NCBI RefSeq assembly: GCF_023380225.1 | Contig: NZ_CP093362.1 | Coordinates: 310,001 to 374,000, forward strand | Direction of reading: 5' to 3' | From: Apilactobacillus apisilvae | Lineage (GTDB): Bacteria; Bacillota; Bacilli; Lactobacillales; Lactobacillaceae | DNA length: 64,000 nucleotides | Shown here: piece after piece, positions 29,352-37,750 of the stretch | Layout: every line of letters begins with the position of its first letter | How positions within the stretch are numbered: the first letter of the stretch is position 1 | Position numbers and translations under genes: made by a program | Notes under the pieces: generated by a model | Database searches by the model: none | What the model was told of the DNA's origin: nothing | The model's input: the letters and a program-made list of their open reading frames with translations, nothing else

Positions 29352-30620
29352 ATGGGATTATTTGATATATTTAAAAGTAGATCTAAAAAAAATAAGGAAA
29401 AGAAAGAACAAGAACAGCAATCTAACCAAGTTAATTCGGAAGACAAATCAGATAATAATAAAACCAATGCTGATTTAGATGGCACTTCAAAAACAGAAAA
29501 ATCCTCTGAATTAGAAGCGAAAAATAATTTTGAACCATCAAAAGAAACGAAAGACATTGACAAAGAAGTAGTTTCCCAAGACAATACTGAAGAACAAGAA
29601 CAAGAACAAGAACAAGAACAAGAACAAGAACAAGAACAAGAACAAGAACAAGAACAAGAACAAGAACAAGAACAAGAACAAGAACAAGAACATTCTAAAA
29701 AATTTGAAAAAGGACTGTCTAAGTCTAGATCCACTTTCGGTGAAAAATTAAATCGTTTATTTGCTAACTTTAGATCTGTCGATGAAGATTTTTTTGATGA
29801 TTTAGAAGATACTCTAATTGAATCTGATGTCGGATTTGATATGGCTGTTAATTTAACTGATCAATTAAGAGATGAAGTTAAGTTAAAAAATGCCAAAAGT
29901 AGAGAAGATGTCCAAAACGTCATTATTCAAAAGATGATTGAAATTTATGATCAGTCTGGTAATGATGAATCTACTGAAATTCATTTTGCTGATGAAGGTC
30001 CTACAGTAATTCTTTTTGTTGGAGTTAATGGAGTTGGAAAAACTACCACAATTGGTAAAATGGCCGATAAATATAAAAAAGATGGTAAAAAGGTATTATT
30101 AGCTGCTGCTGATACTTTTAGAGCCGGAGCAATTGAACAACTAGATGAATGGGCCAAAAGAGATAAAGTAGATATTGTTAAAAAGCCAGAAAAAAGTGAT
30201 CCATCTGCAGTTGTTTATGAAGCCGTTCATAAAGCCAAATCTGAAAATTATGACGTATTGTTTGTTGACACTGCTGGTCGTTTACAAAATAAGGTTAACT
30301 TAATGAATGAACTATCTAAGATGAAGAAAGTTCTAACTAGAGAAATTCCTGAAGCTCCTCATGAAGTCTTACTAGTATTAGATGCTACAACTGGTCAAAA
30401 TGCACTTAACCAAGCTAAATTATTTAAAGAAACTACTGATGTAACGGGTATCGTTTTGACTAAATTAGATGGTACTGCTAAGGGTGGAATTGTGTTGGCT
30501 ATTAGAAATGAACTACATTTGCCAGTTAAATATGTAGGATTAGGTGAAAAAGTTAGTGATTTAAGTAAATTTGATGCTAATGATTATGTTTATGGATTAT
30601 TTAAAGGACTACTTAAATAA
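29352..30620 (+). CDS. ftsY: Signal recognition particle receptor FtsY
   Basis: GTPase that docks the SRP-ribosome complex at the membrane. Residues 1-125 form a charged, low-complexity A domain containing 16 uninterrupted Glu-Gln dipeptides (81-112). The NG domain follows: helical N part near 128-215, P-loop GVNGVGKTTTIGK near 223, DTFRAGA, DTAGR near 313 and TKLDGTAKGG near 371. It is 422 aa, longer than most because of the repeat. It is coupled to smc, with ylxM and ffh downstream. Confidence 0.95.
   Translation: MGLFDIFKSRSKKNKEKKEQEQQSNQVNSEDKSDNNKTNADLDGTSKTEKSSELEAKNNFEPSKETKDIDKEVVSQDNTEEQEQEQEQEQEQEQEQEQEQEQEQEQEQEQEQEHSKKFEKGLSKSRSTFGEKLNRLFANFRSVDEDFFDDLEDTLIESDVGFDMAVNLTDQLRDEVKLKNAKSREDVQNVIIQKMIEIYDQSGNDESTEIHFADEGPTVILFVGVNGVGKTTTIGKMADKYKKDGKKVLLAAADTFRAGAIEQLDEWAKRDKVDIVKKPEKSDPSAVVYEAVHKAKSENYDVLFVDTAGRLQNKVNLMNELSKMKKVLTREIPEAPHEVLLVLDATTGQNALNQAKLFKETTDVTGIVLTKLDGTAKGGIVLAIRNELHLPVKYVGLGEKVSDLSKFDANDYVYGLFKGLLK
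29592..29692 (+). repeat. Tandem GAACAA hexanucleotide repeat inside ftsY
   Basis: Sixteen perfect copies of GAACAA (29592-29687) plus a partial five-base copy, encoding alternating Glu-Gln. As the unit is two codons, copy-number change never shifts the frame. The repeat is pure at DNA level, with no synonymous variation, which points to recent expansion by slippage. Confidence 0.97.
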
Positions 30621-30644
30621 ATATGAATTAGGAGGTTATTTATT

Positions 30645-30986
30645 TTGAAAATAGAAAAGAATTACCGAATTAATTCATTGTTTGAGTTTTATCGACCTTT
30701 ATTAACTGACAAACAAACTAATTATGTCCAATTATATTATGCAGATGATTATTCATTAGGTGAGATATCTGAGGAATTTAATGTTAGTCGACAAGCGGTT
30801 TATGATAATATTAAAAGAACCGAAGTAATTTTAGAAAATTATGAAAAACAACTATATTTGTACAAGGATTTTATGACTAGAAATGATGAGTCTGATGCAA
30901 TAAAAAAATATATATCAATTCATTATCCAAATGATAAAAAATTGAAAAAGTTAGTTGATGACTTAGAACACACAGAAGAAAAGTGA
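30645..30986 (+). CDS. ylxM: YlxM-type putative DNA-binding protein, SRP-associated
   Basis: 113-aa helix-turn-helix protein of the UPF0122/YlxM family, almost always encoded just before ffh and thought to act with SRP. The sigma-like HTH is clear: [40 protein letters not shown] at about residues 19-58. Start is TTG with strong GGAGG upstream. It sits between ftsY and ffh, so all SRP protein genes of this window are adjacent. Confidence 0.9.
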   Translation: MKIEKNYRINSLFEFYRPLLTDKQTNYVQLYYADDYSLGEISEEFNVSRQAVYDNIKRTEVILENYEKQLYLYKDFMTRNDESDAIKKYISIHYPNDKKLKKLVDDLEHTEEK

Positions 30987-31000
30987 GAGTGGTATATTAA

Positions 31001-32488
31001 ATGGCATTTGAAGGATTAACTGAACGATTACAAAAAGCAATGCGTAATCTACGTGGAAAAGGAAAAGTTTCTGAATCAGATTTAAGAACAACAATGCGAG
31101 AAATTCGCCTTGCTCTATTAGAAGCCGATGTGAACTTTTCCGTTGTAAGGAAATTTGTAAAAACGGTTCAAGAACGTGCCAAGGGTTCAGATGTGCTTGA
31201 AGGTTTAAATCCAGCTCAACAAATTGTTAAAATTGTTGATGAGGAATTAACTAAAACAATGGGAGAGGAAGCAACTCCTTTAAATAAATCTGATAAAATT
31301 CCAACAGTTATTATGATGGCTGGTTTACAAGGTGCAGGTAAAACAACTACGGTTGGTAAATTATCTTTAAAATTAAAAAATGAAAATAAATCTAGACCAT
31401 TGTTAATTGCTGCTGACGTTTATCGTCCTGCTGCGATTGACCAATTAGAACAAGTGGGTAAGGAAGTTGATGTTCCTGTTTTTCAAAAGGGTACTGATAT
31501 GGATCCTGTTGAAATTGTAAGGCAAGGTATGGAAGTTGCTAAAGAAAATCATAATGACTATGTTTTAATTGATACAGCTGGTCGTTTACAAATTGATGAA
31601 AAATTAATGGATGAGTTAAAAAATATTAAAACACTAACTAATCCTGATGAAATTCTTTTGGTTGTCGATGCTATGACCGGTCAAAATGCCGTAAACACTG
31701 CGGAAGGATTTAATGATGCATTAGATATTACCGGTGTTGTTTTGACTAAATTAGATGGTGACACTCGTGGTGGTGCTGCCTTATCAATTAGAGAAGTAAC
31801 TCAAAAACCTATTAAGTTTGTTGGTCAGGGTGAAAAGATGGATGCATTGGATGTTTTCCATCCTGATCGTATGGCTTCACGTATTTTAGGGATGGGTGAT
31901 ATTCTTTCACTAATTGAGAAAACCCAAAAGGATTATGATGAAAAAGAAGCTCAAAAGCTTACCGAAAAGATGCAAAACAATACTTTTGGTTTTGAAGATT
32001 TCTTAGATCAATTAAATCAAATTCAAAAAATGGGACCATTAGAAGATATTATGAAAATGATACCTGGAATGGCCAATAATCCAGCTTTAAAGAACGTTAA
32101 TATGGATCCTAAGGATATGGAACATATCAAAGCGATGATTTATTCAATGACAAATGAAGAAAGAGATAATCCTGATGTATTAAAGCCATCTAGAAGACGT
32201 CGTATTGCCAGAGGTTGTGGACGTCCAATTCAAGAGGTTAATCGAATGATTAAGCAATTTAATCAAATGAAGACAATGATGAGTAAGATGTCTAATGGAA
32301 ATATGTCAGGAATGGAAAATATGCTTGGTAATATGGGTGGCGGTGATGGCGCCTCTGGTATGATGCCAGGTATGGGTGGCTCCGGATTATCTGGTAAGTT
32401 ATCTCAAATGGCTATGAAACGTATGAGTCGTAAAATGAGTAAAAAAATAAATAAAAATAAAAAACGTCGTAATAAAAAGCGTCGTTAA
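31001..32488 (+). CDS. ffh: Signal recognition particle protein Ffh
   Basis: GTPase that binds signal sequences together with 4.5S/6S RNA. The N domain is followed by the G domain with P-loop GLQGAGKTTTVGK near residue 108, DVYRPAAIDQL, DTAGR near 190 and TKLDGDTRGGAA near 247. The Met-rich M domain (after about 300) includes SRRRRIARGCGR near 400, which contacts the RNA. A Lys/Arg-rich tail ends the 495-aa protein. It is followed by a hairpin and then by an unusual cassette rather than by rpsP. Confidence 0.96.
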   Translation: MAFEGLTERLQKAMRNLRGKGKVSESDLRTTMREIRLALLEADVNFSVVRKFVKTVQERAKGSDVLEGLNPAQQIVKIVDEELTKTMGEEATPLNKSDKIPTVIMMAGLQGAGKTTTVGKLSLKLKNENKSRPLLIAADVYRPAAIDQLEQVGKEVDVPVFQKGTDMDPVEIVRQGMEVAKENHNDYVLIDTAGRLQIDEKLMDELKNIKTLTNPDEILLVVDAMTGQNAVNTAEGFNDALDITGVVLTKLDGDTRGGAALSIREVTQKPIKFVGQGEKMDALDVFHPDRMASRILGMGDILSLIEKTQKDYDEKEAQKLTEKMQNNTFGFEDFLDQLNQIQKMGPLEDIMKMIPGMANNPALKNVNMDPKDMEHIKAMIYSMTNEERDNPDVLKPSRRRRIARGCGRPIQEVNRMIKQFNQMKTMMSKMSNGNMSGMENMLGNMGGGDGASGMMPGMGGSGLSGKLSQMAMKRMSRKMSKKINKNKKRRNKKRR

Positions 32489-32493
32489 TAACT

Positions 32494-32536
32494 ATAGGCA
32501 TAGTTACTGAACTTTCAGTGAGTATGTCTATTTTTA
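32494..32536 (+). terminator. Probable terminator after ffh
   Basis: A 17-position stem, ATAGGCATAGTTACTGA against TCAGTGAGTATGTCTAT, has two G-U pairs and one mismatch, a 4-base loop and T5 behind it. It begins 5 bases after the ffh stop. Confidence 0.65.
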
Positions 32537-32554
32537 TAAGGAGGAAAGATATAT

Positions 32555-33706
32555 ATGACATTAGGATATTTAGATACTCTAAAAGCTGTGGATATAGTAA
32601 TAAAAAGTGGCCATGTGCCTAATATTGTTGGAGTTGCTGGAATTGGTAAATCAGCTTTAGTTGAGGAATTATCATTAAAAAATAGCGCTAAATTATTTAC
32701 AACGGTTGTTAGTTTATCTGAAAAAGGTGATTTAAGTATTCCAGTGCCACCGTTAAATAAAGAATCTTTTATTGATACTCAAAAATATGGTGTTATTGCT
32801 GATGTAAAATATGGATATTCTCATACTTTAATTGAAATTATTAAATATGCTGAGAAAAACCCGCAACAACCAATTTATTGGTTTTTAGATGAGTTTAACC
32901 GTGGTTCTAGTGGTGTACAAAGTGAGTTAATGAATTTAGTTCTTCAAAGACAAATTAATTCATTAAAATTACCATCTCAAGTAAAAATAATTATTGCTGA
33001 AAATCCGGATTCATCGATGGATGGATTTGAAGATAGCGATTATAGTGTGTTTACCAGTGACAAAGCTATTAAAGATCGTACTACTAGAATTGTAATGGAT
33101 GCTAATGTTAATGATTGGTTAAAATGGGCTAAATCTATTAAAAATGGACAATCGATAATTAATTCATTGGTCATAAAATATATTGAGGAAAATCCTAAAT
33201 TTTTAAATATTGTGAATGATGATGATATGAATCCTACTCCCAGATCATGGCAGCGAGTTTCTGATATTATCGATAACGATAAATTTAAAGATTTGAATTA
33301 TAATATTAAAATAAATTTGATTGCTGGAAATATTGGTGAAGAGTTGGCTGCTAGCTTTTTAAATTTTAGTAAAAATAATCTTAATAATTTATCGGTGAGT
33401 CAGTTAATAAACGAACCATTGTCAAATATAGTCAATAAGTTTATCCAATTAGATGAACTAAACAAAAATGAATTATTAGAAAAAATGATTGATGATATTC
33501 AAGCATGGTCACCTGATTTAGCACAGAGGTTAAATCAATTACTGTCTAAATTAAGTCCTGACGGTCAATATGGATTTATGTTACATGTTGCTAATAATAC
33601 GGATTTAATAAATGATATTTATAATTTAACTATTAGTCATGAAGATATTGAGTTTGAAAACTTGTATTTACAATTTCAAAGTATAATTTTTGATCAGTTT
33701 ATTTAG
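32555..33706 (+). CDS. AAA+ family ATPase (MoxR/DUF-type) of unknown role
   Basis: 383-aa ATP-binding protein. Walker A GVAGIGKS at residues 26-33, Walker B WFLDEFNRGS near 108-117 and a sensor-1 asparagine in IIIAENPDSSMDGF near 145 place it among the AAA+ ATPases of the MoxR/BchI kind; NRGSSGVQSELMNLVLQRQINS resembles their post-Walker B segment. Strong AAGGAGG precedes the ATG. The next gene encodes a VWA protein 9 bases on, the classic ATPase-VWA pairing used for protein activation or metal insertion. The substrate is unknown. The cassette interrupts ffh-rpsP. Confidence 0.8.
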   Translation: MTLGYLDTLKAVDIVIKSGHVPNIVGVAGIGKSALVEELSLKNSAKLFTTVVSLSEKGDLSIPVPPLNKESFIDTQKYGVIADVKYGYSHTLIEIIKYAEKNPQQPIYWFLDEFNRGSSGVQSELMNLVLQRQINSLKLPSQVKIIIAENPDSSMDGFEDSDYSVFTSDKAIKDRTTRIVMDANVNDWLKWAKSIKNGQSIINSLVIKYIEENPKFLNIVNDDDMNPTPRSWQRVSDIIDNDKFKDLNYNIKINLIAGNIGEELAASFLNFSKNNLNNLSVSQLINEPLSNIVNKFIQLDELNKNELLEKMIDDIQAWSPDLAQRLNQLLSKLSPDGQYGFMLHVANNTDLINDIYNLTISHEDIEFENLYLQFQSIIFDQFI

Positions 33707-33715
33707 GTGATTTTT

Positions 33716-34948
33716 ATGAACATAAATGATTTAATTTATAAAATTAATAACAGTGATAATGATAAAAAAATTAATTTAATTCAAAAATTAATAAGCAGGG
33801 TTATTATAGATAGTTTTTCTCAAAATAAAATTTATGGTTATATATTGATGAATCTAAAGAGAACTGGTGATAGTAATTTGAAAAGTTCATTTGCCTTAGA
33901 GTGGGAGGAAAATTCACTAATAATTGGTTTTAACCCGCAGTTATTTTCAAAATCTATTAAATCTGAAATCGATATAATTGCAATATTACAACATCTCGCT
34001 TTACACATTATTTGGTTGCACCCTGTTAGATATAATGGTAAAGATAATATTGAAAATATTGCCTCTGATATTTCAGTGAATCAATATATTGATGATGTCC
34101 CTAAAAATGCTTGGACTATTGAAAAAATAACTTATTTTTATCAAACGAAGATGCCTAAATTTAAAGATTCTAGTGAATATATTAAGTTGTTAAACACTTT
34201 CATGATTAAGCAGAAATCTGAAAGTGATTCTAATAATATGAAATTAATGGATGATCATAAAAAATTTCATAAGTCCGATAGTGGACAATCTCCTAAATAT
34301 AAGAAAATTAAAGAAATTATTAAGCAGAGTGTTAAGAATATAGATAATCGTAAAAGAGGCAAATTACCTAATCCAATTAAAAAGCAAATTGAAAAAATAA
34401 CTTCTAAGCCTGTTAATCTAAATAAATATCTTCAAATGGGCATTAGTAATATTCCATACAGTAAAAAAGATACGATTAATCGATTCAATCGCAGGCAGGC
34501 CTATCGGATGGAAATTCCTGGTAAGATGTCTAATACGATAGTACCCATTAATATATTCATAGATCATTCTGGATCAATTAGTAATGATAATTTACAAAAT
34601 GCTTTATCTAAAATAATAAATATTAGTAAGCATTATCCATCCAAGATAACGATTTATCCATTTGATACAAAAGTATATTTAAATCAATCATATGTCTTAA
34701 ATTCTACTAATGATATTAAATTTATTAGAAACGCAAATGGTGGAACGAGTTATCAATCCATTTTTGATTTTATTGCAAAATATCATTTAAAAGATGGTCT
34801 AGCTTTAATATTTACGGATGGTATCGGTGAAGAAGATGTTAATAACTATGGATTTGATAATGTTTTGTGGTTATTAGAAGGCTCAAGTGATAATTTATCG
34901 GTTAATAAACATATAGGTAAGATTATAAATATTAATAAAATTAAGTAA
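33716..34948 (+). CDS. VWA-domain protein with degenerate metallopeptidase-like N-terminus (DUF2201-like)
   Basis: 410 aa. The N-terminal part (about 1-130) resembles the DUF2201 putative metallopeptidase region: HLALH at 93-97 and HP at 102-103, where HExxH would be expected; the glutamate is Leu. The middle (170-270) is Lys-rich. The C-terminal VWA domain has a MIDAS motif D283-x-S285-x-S287 in FIDHSGSIS, GGTSY near 342 and IFTDGIGEED near 366. ATG 33716 with AGGTGA 5 bases upstream is preferred over GTG 33707. It is the likely partner of the upstream ATPase. Confidence 0.75.
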   Translation: MNINDLIYKINNSDNDKKINLIQKLISRVIIDSFSQNKIYGYILMNLKRTGDSNLKSSFALEWEENSLIIGFNPQLFSKSIKSEIDIIAILQHLALHIIWLHPVRYNGKDNIENIASDISVNQYIDDVPKNAWTIEKITYFYQTKMPKFKDSSEYIKLLNTFMIKQKSESDSNNMKLMDDHKKFHKSDSGQSPKYKKIKEIIKQSVKNIDNRKRGKLPNPIKKQIEKITSKPVNLNKYLQMGISNIPYSKKDTINRFNRRQAYRMEIPGKMSNTIVPINIFIDHSGSISNDNLQNALSKIINISKHYPSKITIYPFDTKVYLNQSYVLNSTNDIKFIRNANGGTSYQSIFDFIAKYHLKDGLALIFTDGIGEEDVNNYGFDNVLWLLEGSSDNLSVNKHIGKIININKIK

Positions 34949-34960
34949 GGTGAATTATTT

Positions 34961-35257
34961 ATGCGAAATTTACTAAAACCAAAAGTTTTGGTTGAGGCAG
35001 TTAATCGAGATCTTGACTTTAAAAATGCAATTGCCGTCTTGAAAGACAAAATTAGTGATGAATACGATGAAAATCCTTTATATAGTAATAAGATTTCTGC
35101 TCATGCAATTATATTAGCTAAGAATATTGAAAAAAATGGAATTGTAAAATCAAAGATTGATTTTACAAACTATCAATCTGTTCATAGTTTTATTGTTAAA
35201 AATGATTTATATTTAAAAATGGATGCAAAAAATGAATTATTAAATAAATTTAAATAA
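34961..35257 (+). CDS. Hypothetical 98-aa protein, third gene of the ATPase-VWA cassette
   Basis: No family recognised. The protein is soluble in appearance, mixed-charge and Lys/Asn-rich, with predicted helices (LVEAVNRDLDFKNAIAVLKDKI; AHAIILAKNIEKNG) and no membrane segment, cysteine or signal peptide. It has a plausible ribosome site AAGGTGA and begins 12 bases after the VWA gene, so it is probably co-translated with it. Base composition matches the neighbours. It could be a substrate, adaptor or regulator of the ATPase-VWA pair; this is conjecture. Confidence 0.6.
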   Translation: MRNLLKPKVLVEAVNRDLDFKNAIAVLKDKISDEYDENPLYSNKISAHAIILAKNIEKNGIVKSKIDFTNYQSVHSFIVKNDLYLKMDAKNELLNKFK

Positions 35258-35282
35258 AAATAACGGTGTAAAGAAAAAAACC

Positions 35283-35311
35283 TTTACAAGCATCTAAATA
35301 ACTGTTATATT
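35283..35311 (+). promoter_or_regulatory. Predicted promoter for rpsP-khpA
   Basis: TTTACA, 17 bases, TATATT, 36 bases before rpsP. It gives the ribosomal protein gene transcription independent of ffh and of the inserted cassette. Confidence 0.6.
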
Positions 35312-35347
35312 TAATATCGTTAAAAGAAAAGCAGGAGGTGTTTATTA

Positions 35348-35623
35348 ATGTCTGTTAAAATTCGTTTGAAGAGAATGGGTTCAAAAAGACGTCCTTTCTA
35401 CCGTGTTGTTGTTGCTGATTCACGCAGCCCTCGTGATGGTCGTTTCATTCAAAAGGTTGGTACTTACAACCCAGTAACCCAACCAAGCACTGTTGAATTA
35501 CAAGAAGATGATATCTTTGAATGGTTGAACAAGGGTGCTCAACCATCAGATACTGTTCGTAATTTATTATCTGATGCTGGTGTTATGAAAAAATATCACG
35601 AAGCTAAATATGCTAAGAAATAA
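35348..35623 (+). CDS. rpsP: 30S ribosomal protein S16
   Basis: 91-aa protein with the S16 pattern [40 protein letters not shown] cut here into its known blocks: [16 protein letters not shown] and [24 protein letters not shown] is strong, and codons look more selective than in neighbours (CGT, GGT), as expected for a highly expressed gene. khpA follows 13 bases later. Confidence 0.97.
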   Translation: MSVKIRLKRMGSKRRPFYRVVVADSRSPRDGRFIQKVGTYNPVTQPSTVELQEDDIFEWLNKGAQPSDTVRNLLSDAGVMKKYHEAKYAKK

Positions 35624-35636
35624 GTGATAGATATTT

Positions 35637-35894
35637 ATGACTAATTTCGATACGCTTATTACAAAAATTATAAAACCGCTGGTAGAATATCCAGAGGATA
35701 TTGTTATTGAACATAATGAATCAGATCGTTTTTACGAATATCATTTATTTACTAATAAACATGATATTGGTAGAATTATTGGTAAAAAGGGACATGTAGC
35801 ACAGACAATTAGAACAATTGTTTATAGTGCTCGTGTTCACAATAAAAAACGTGTCAGATTAATTATTGAAGATGGCAAAAATAAAAACTCTTAA
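35637..35894 (+). CDS. khpA: KH-domain RNA-binding protein KhpA (YlqC)
   Basis: 85-aa single KH domain. The GxxG loop IGRIIGKKGHVAQTIRTIV lies near residues 43-61. The family forms a dimer or a complex with KhpB and influences cell elongation and RNA stability in streptococci and lactobacilli. No strong SD is visible, so translation may be coupled to rpsP. Its last codons and stop lie inside the left arm of the downstream terminator. Confidence 0.9.
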   Translation: MTNFDTLITKIIKPLVEYPEDIVIEHNESDRFYEYHLFTNKHDIGRIIGKKGHVAQTIRTIVYSARVHNKKRVRLIIEDGKNKNS

Positions 35895-35928
35895 ATGAAA
35901 CCTTCGTGTTTTGTTTAAGAGTTTTTTT
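35885..35928 (+). terminator. Terminator overlapping the khpA stop codon
   Basis: AAACTCTTAAA (35885-35895) pairs with TTTAAGAGTTT (35914-35924), then T tract to 35928. The khpA TAA (35892-35894) is within the stem. Confidence 0.8.
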
Positions 35929-35954
35929 AATATTTAAAATTTGGGGATGTGTAA

Positions 35955-36479
35955 ATGGATTATTATAATATTGGTAAAATTGTAAATACACAAGGTCTTA
36001 AAGGTGAGGTCCGCGTAATGTCAATAACTGACTTTCCAGAGCAACGTTTTCAACCTGGCAATGTGGTTTATGCATTCTTTAAGGATAATCATTCTGAAGA
36101 ATTAGTAATTGACAATGTTAGAAAGCATAAAAACTTTATTCTTTTACATTTTGAAGGTAAGCCAACAATAAATGATGTTGAATATTTAAAAACTTCTAAT
36201 CTAAAAATATCATCTGAACAACAAAATAATACTGAGTTAGCTCCAGGTGAATATTTTTATCATCAAATTATTGGTTTAGATGTATATGATATTGACGATA
36301 ATTATATTGGGAAAATAAAAGATATTATGTCTTTAGGCCCTAATGATGTTTGGGTTGTTGAACGTCAAGATAAAGAAGACTTATTATTACCTAAAATTAG
36401 TCAAGTTATTAAAAATGTTAATTTAGATAATTCAATAGTTACTGTTGAGGTCCCAGGAGGATTAGATGATGAGGATTGA
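35955..36479 (+). CDS. rimM: Ribosome maturation factor RimM
   Basis: Assembly factor for the 30S head, binding S19. The N-terminal RimM domain begins [19 protein letters not shown], and the C-terminal PRC-barrel has [29 protein letters not shown] near residue 109. It is 174 aa. ATG 35955 has GGGGATG upstream. The end overlaps trmD, as is usual for rimM-trmD. Confidence 0.94.
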   Translation: MDYYNIGKIVNTQGLKGEVRVMSITDFPEQRFQPGNVVYAFFKDNHSEELVIDNVRKHKNFILLHFEGKPTINDVEYLKTSNLKISSEQQNNTELAPGEYFYHQIIGLDVYDIDDNYIGKIKDIMSLGPNDVWVVERQDKEDLLLPKISQVIKNVNLDNSIVTVEVPGGLDDED

Positions 36480-37218
36480 TATTTTAAGCTTATTTCCTGA
36501 TATGTTCAGTGGACCTATGGGTGAATCAATTATTGGTAAAGCTAAAAATAATGATTTATTAGATATTAATGTTACAGATTTTAGAAAATTTACTACCGAT
36601 AAACATAATCATGTTGATGATTATCCTTTTGGTGGTGGTGCTGGAATGTTGCTACAAGCTCAACCAATTTTCGATGCTTTATCTAATACCCAAGAAGAAG
36701 CCAAAAAGCAAAATATTCCTCAAGGTCGTATTATTCTAATGGATCCAGCGGGGAAAAAATTTGATCAAAAAGCTGCTGAAGATTTATCTAAGGAAGAACA
36801 TTTGACTTTTATTTGTGGTCATTATGAGGGTTATGACGAAAGAATCAAGACTTTAATTACAGATGAATATTCATTGGGTGATTTTGTTTTAACTGGTGGA
36901 GAATTACCAGCTATGGTAATGATTGATTCAACCGTTAGACTATTGCCAGAGGTCTTAGGCAACCAAAATTCAGCCCCAGGTGATTCTTTTTCTAGTGGGT
37001 TATTAGAATATCCACAGTATACTAGGCCGGCTGAATTTAGAGGAATGAAAGTCCCAGAAGTATTGACTAGTGGTAATCATCAAAAAATAGCTTTATGGAA
37101 ACAAAAAGAGGCTTTAAGAAAAACATATTTGAGAAGACCTGATTTAATTGATCACAATCAATTGAGTTCTACACAAAAGAAATTGCTAGCAGAAGTAAGA
37201 ATTGAAGAAGAAAAATAA
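36469..37218 (+). CDS. trmD: tRNA (guanine-37-N1)-methyltransferase TrmD
   Basis: SPOUT methyltransferase that makes m1G37 and prevents +1 frameshifting. Key blocks: [13 protein letters not shown] at the start, [11 protein letters not shown] near residue 57, [13 protein letters not shown] near 110 and the knot [14 protein letters not shown] near 143. Tandem ATG codons at 36466 and 36469 overlap the end of rimM; the second is better placed, 8 bases after GGAGG. It is 249 aa. Confidence 0.95.
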   Translation: MRIDILSLFPDMFSGPMGESIIGKAKNNDLLDINVTDFRKFTTDKHNHVDDYPFGGGAGMLLQAQPIFDALSNTQEEAKKQNIPQGRIILMDPAGKKFDQKAAEDLSKEEHLTFICGHYEGYDERIKTLITDEYSLGDFVLTGGELPAMVMIDSTVRLLPEVLGNQNSAPGDSFSSGLLEYPQYTRPAEFRGMKVPEVLTSGNHQKIALWKQKEALRKTYLRRPDLIDHNQLSSTQKKLLAEVRIEEEK

Positions 37219-37258
37219 CTTTACAATTTTTTACTGCTATGCTATTATTCTATTTGGC

Positions 37259-37335
37259 TATAATATTTAGTCAAAATAAAACGGTATTCCGCTGTCGTAA
37301 ATATAGACATGAATGCTAGTTGGAAGGATGTTATT
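37259..37335 (+). promoter_or_regulatory. Likely promoter and 5' leader of rplS
   Basis: TATAAT at 37259-37264 is a consensus -10, though no good -35 is seen. It is followed by a leader of about 70 bases containing ACGG...CCGCTGTCG segments that can pair locally. Firmicutes rplS genes often carry an L19 autoregulatory leader; I cannot confirm the consensus by eye. Confidence 0.35.
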
Positions 37336-37339
37336 ATTT

Positions 37340-37696
37340 ATGCGTCAAAACGAATTAATTTCAAAAATTAACAAGGAACAACTTAAGAGTGATGTTCCTG
37401 AATTTAGAGCTGGAGACAACGTAAAAGTTTCTGTAAAAGTTGTTGAAGGTACTAACGAACGTATCCAAGATTTCGAAGGTGTTGTTATTAAACGCCATGG
37501 AACAGGTATTCAAGCTACTTATACTGTTCGTAAAATCACTTCAGGTGTTGGTGTTGAACGTATTTTCCCATTACATTCACCACGTGTTGCTAAGCTAGAA
37601 GTTACACGTCGTGGTGCCGTACGTCGTTCTAAACTATACTACCTACGTGATCGTCATGGTAAATCAGCACGTATTAAAGAAGCACGTCGTCGTTAA
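37340..37696 (+). CDS. rplS: 50S ribosomal protein L19
   Basis: 118-aa protein at the 30S-50S interface. Blocks: [22 protein letters not shown] near residue 21, [12 protein letters not shown] near 44, [18 protein letters not shown] near 70 and [24 protein letters not shown] at the end. ATG 37340 ([11 protein letters not shown]) is the family start; the frame extends 9 codons upstream without support. It is separated from trmD by its own promoter region. Confidence 0.96.
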   Translation: MRQNELISKINKEQLKSDVPEFRAGDNVKVSVKVVEGTNERIQDFEGVVIKRHGTGIQATYTVRKITSGVGVERIFPLHSPRVAKLEVTRRGAVRRSKLYYLRDRHGKSARIKEARRR

Positions 37697-37714
37697 TATA
37701 AAATTACGATTAAT

Positions 37715-37748
37715 AAAAAACAGACAATCATTTGATTGTCTGTTTTTT
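37715..37748. terminator. Bidirectional terminator between rplS and pepD
   Basis: AAAAAACAGACAATCA pairs with TGATTGTCTGTTTTTT, a perfect 16-bp match around a 2-base centre (functional loop larger), with A and T runs on both sides. It serves rplS on the forward strand and pepD on the reverse strand. Confidence 0.9.
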
Positions 37749-37750
37749 GT

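Noticed and set aside
29592..29692. CRISPR-like repeat array
   Set aside because: The 6-base units are contiguous with no spacers, and lie within a coding frame; it is a simple tandem repeat.
29345..29734. Reverse-strand 129-codon frame rich in Cys-Ser repeats
   Set aside because: It is the antisense reading of the GAACAA array inside ftsY; no ribosome site, and it has no family resemblance.
35268..35288. TGTAAAG / CTTTACA hairpin as a terminator of the ATPase-VWA cassette
   Set aside because: Short stem with no T run after it, and the right arm is the -35 box of the rpsP promoter.
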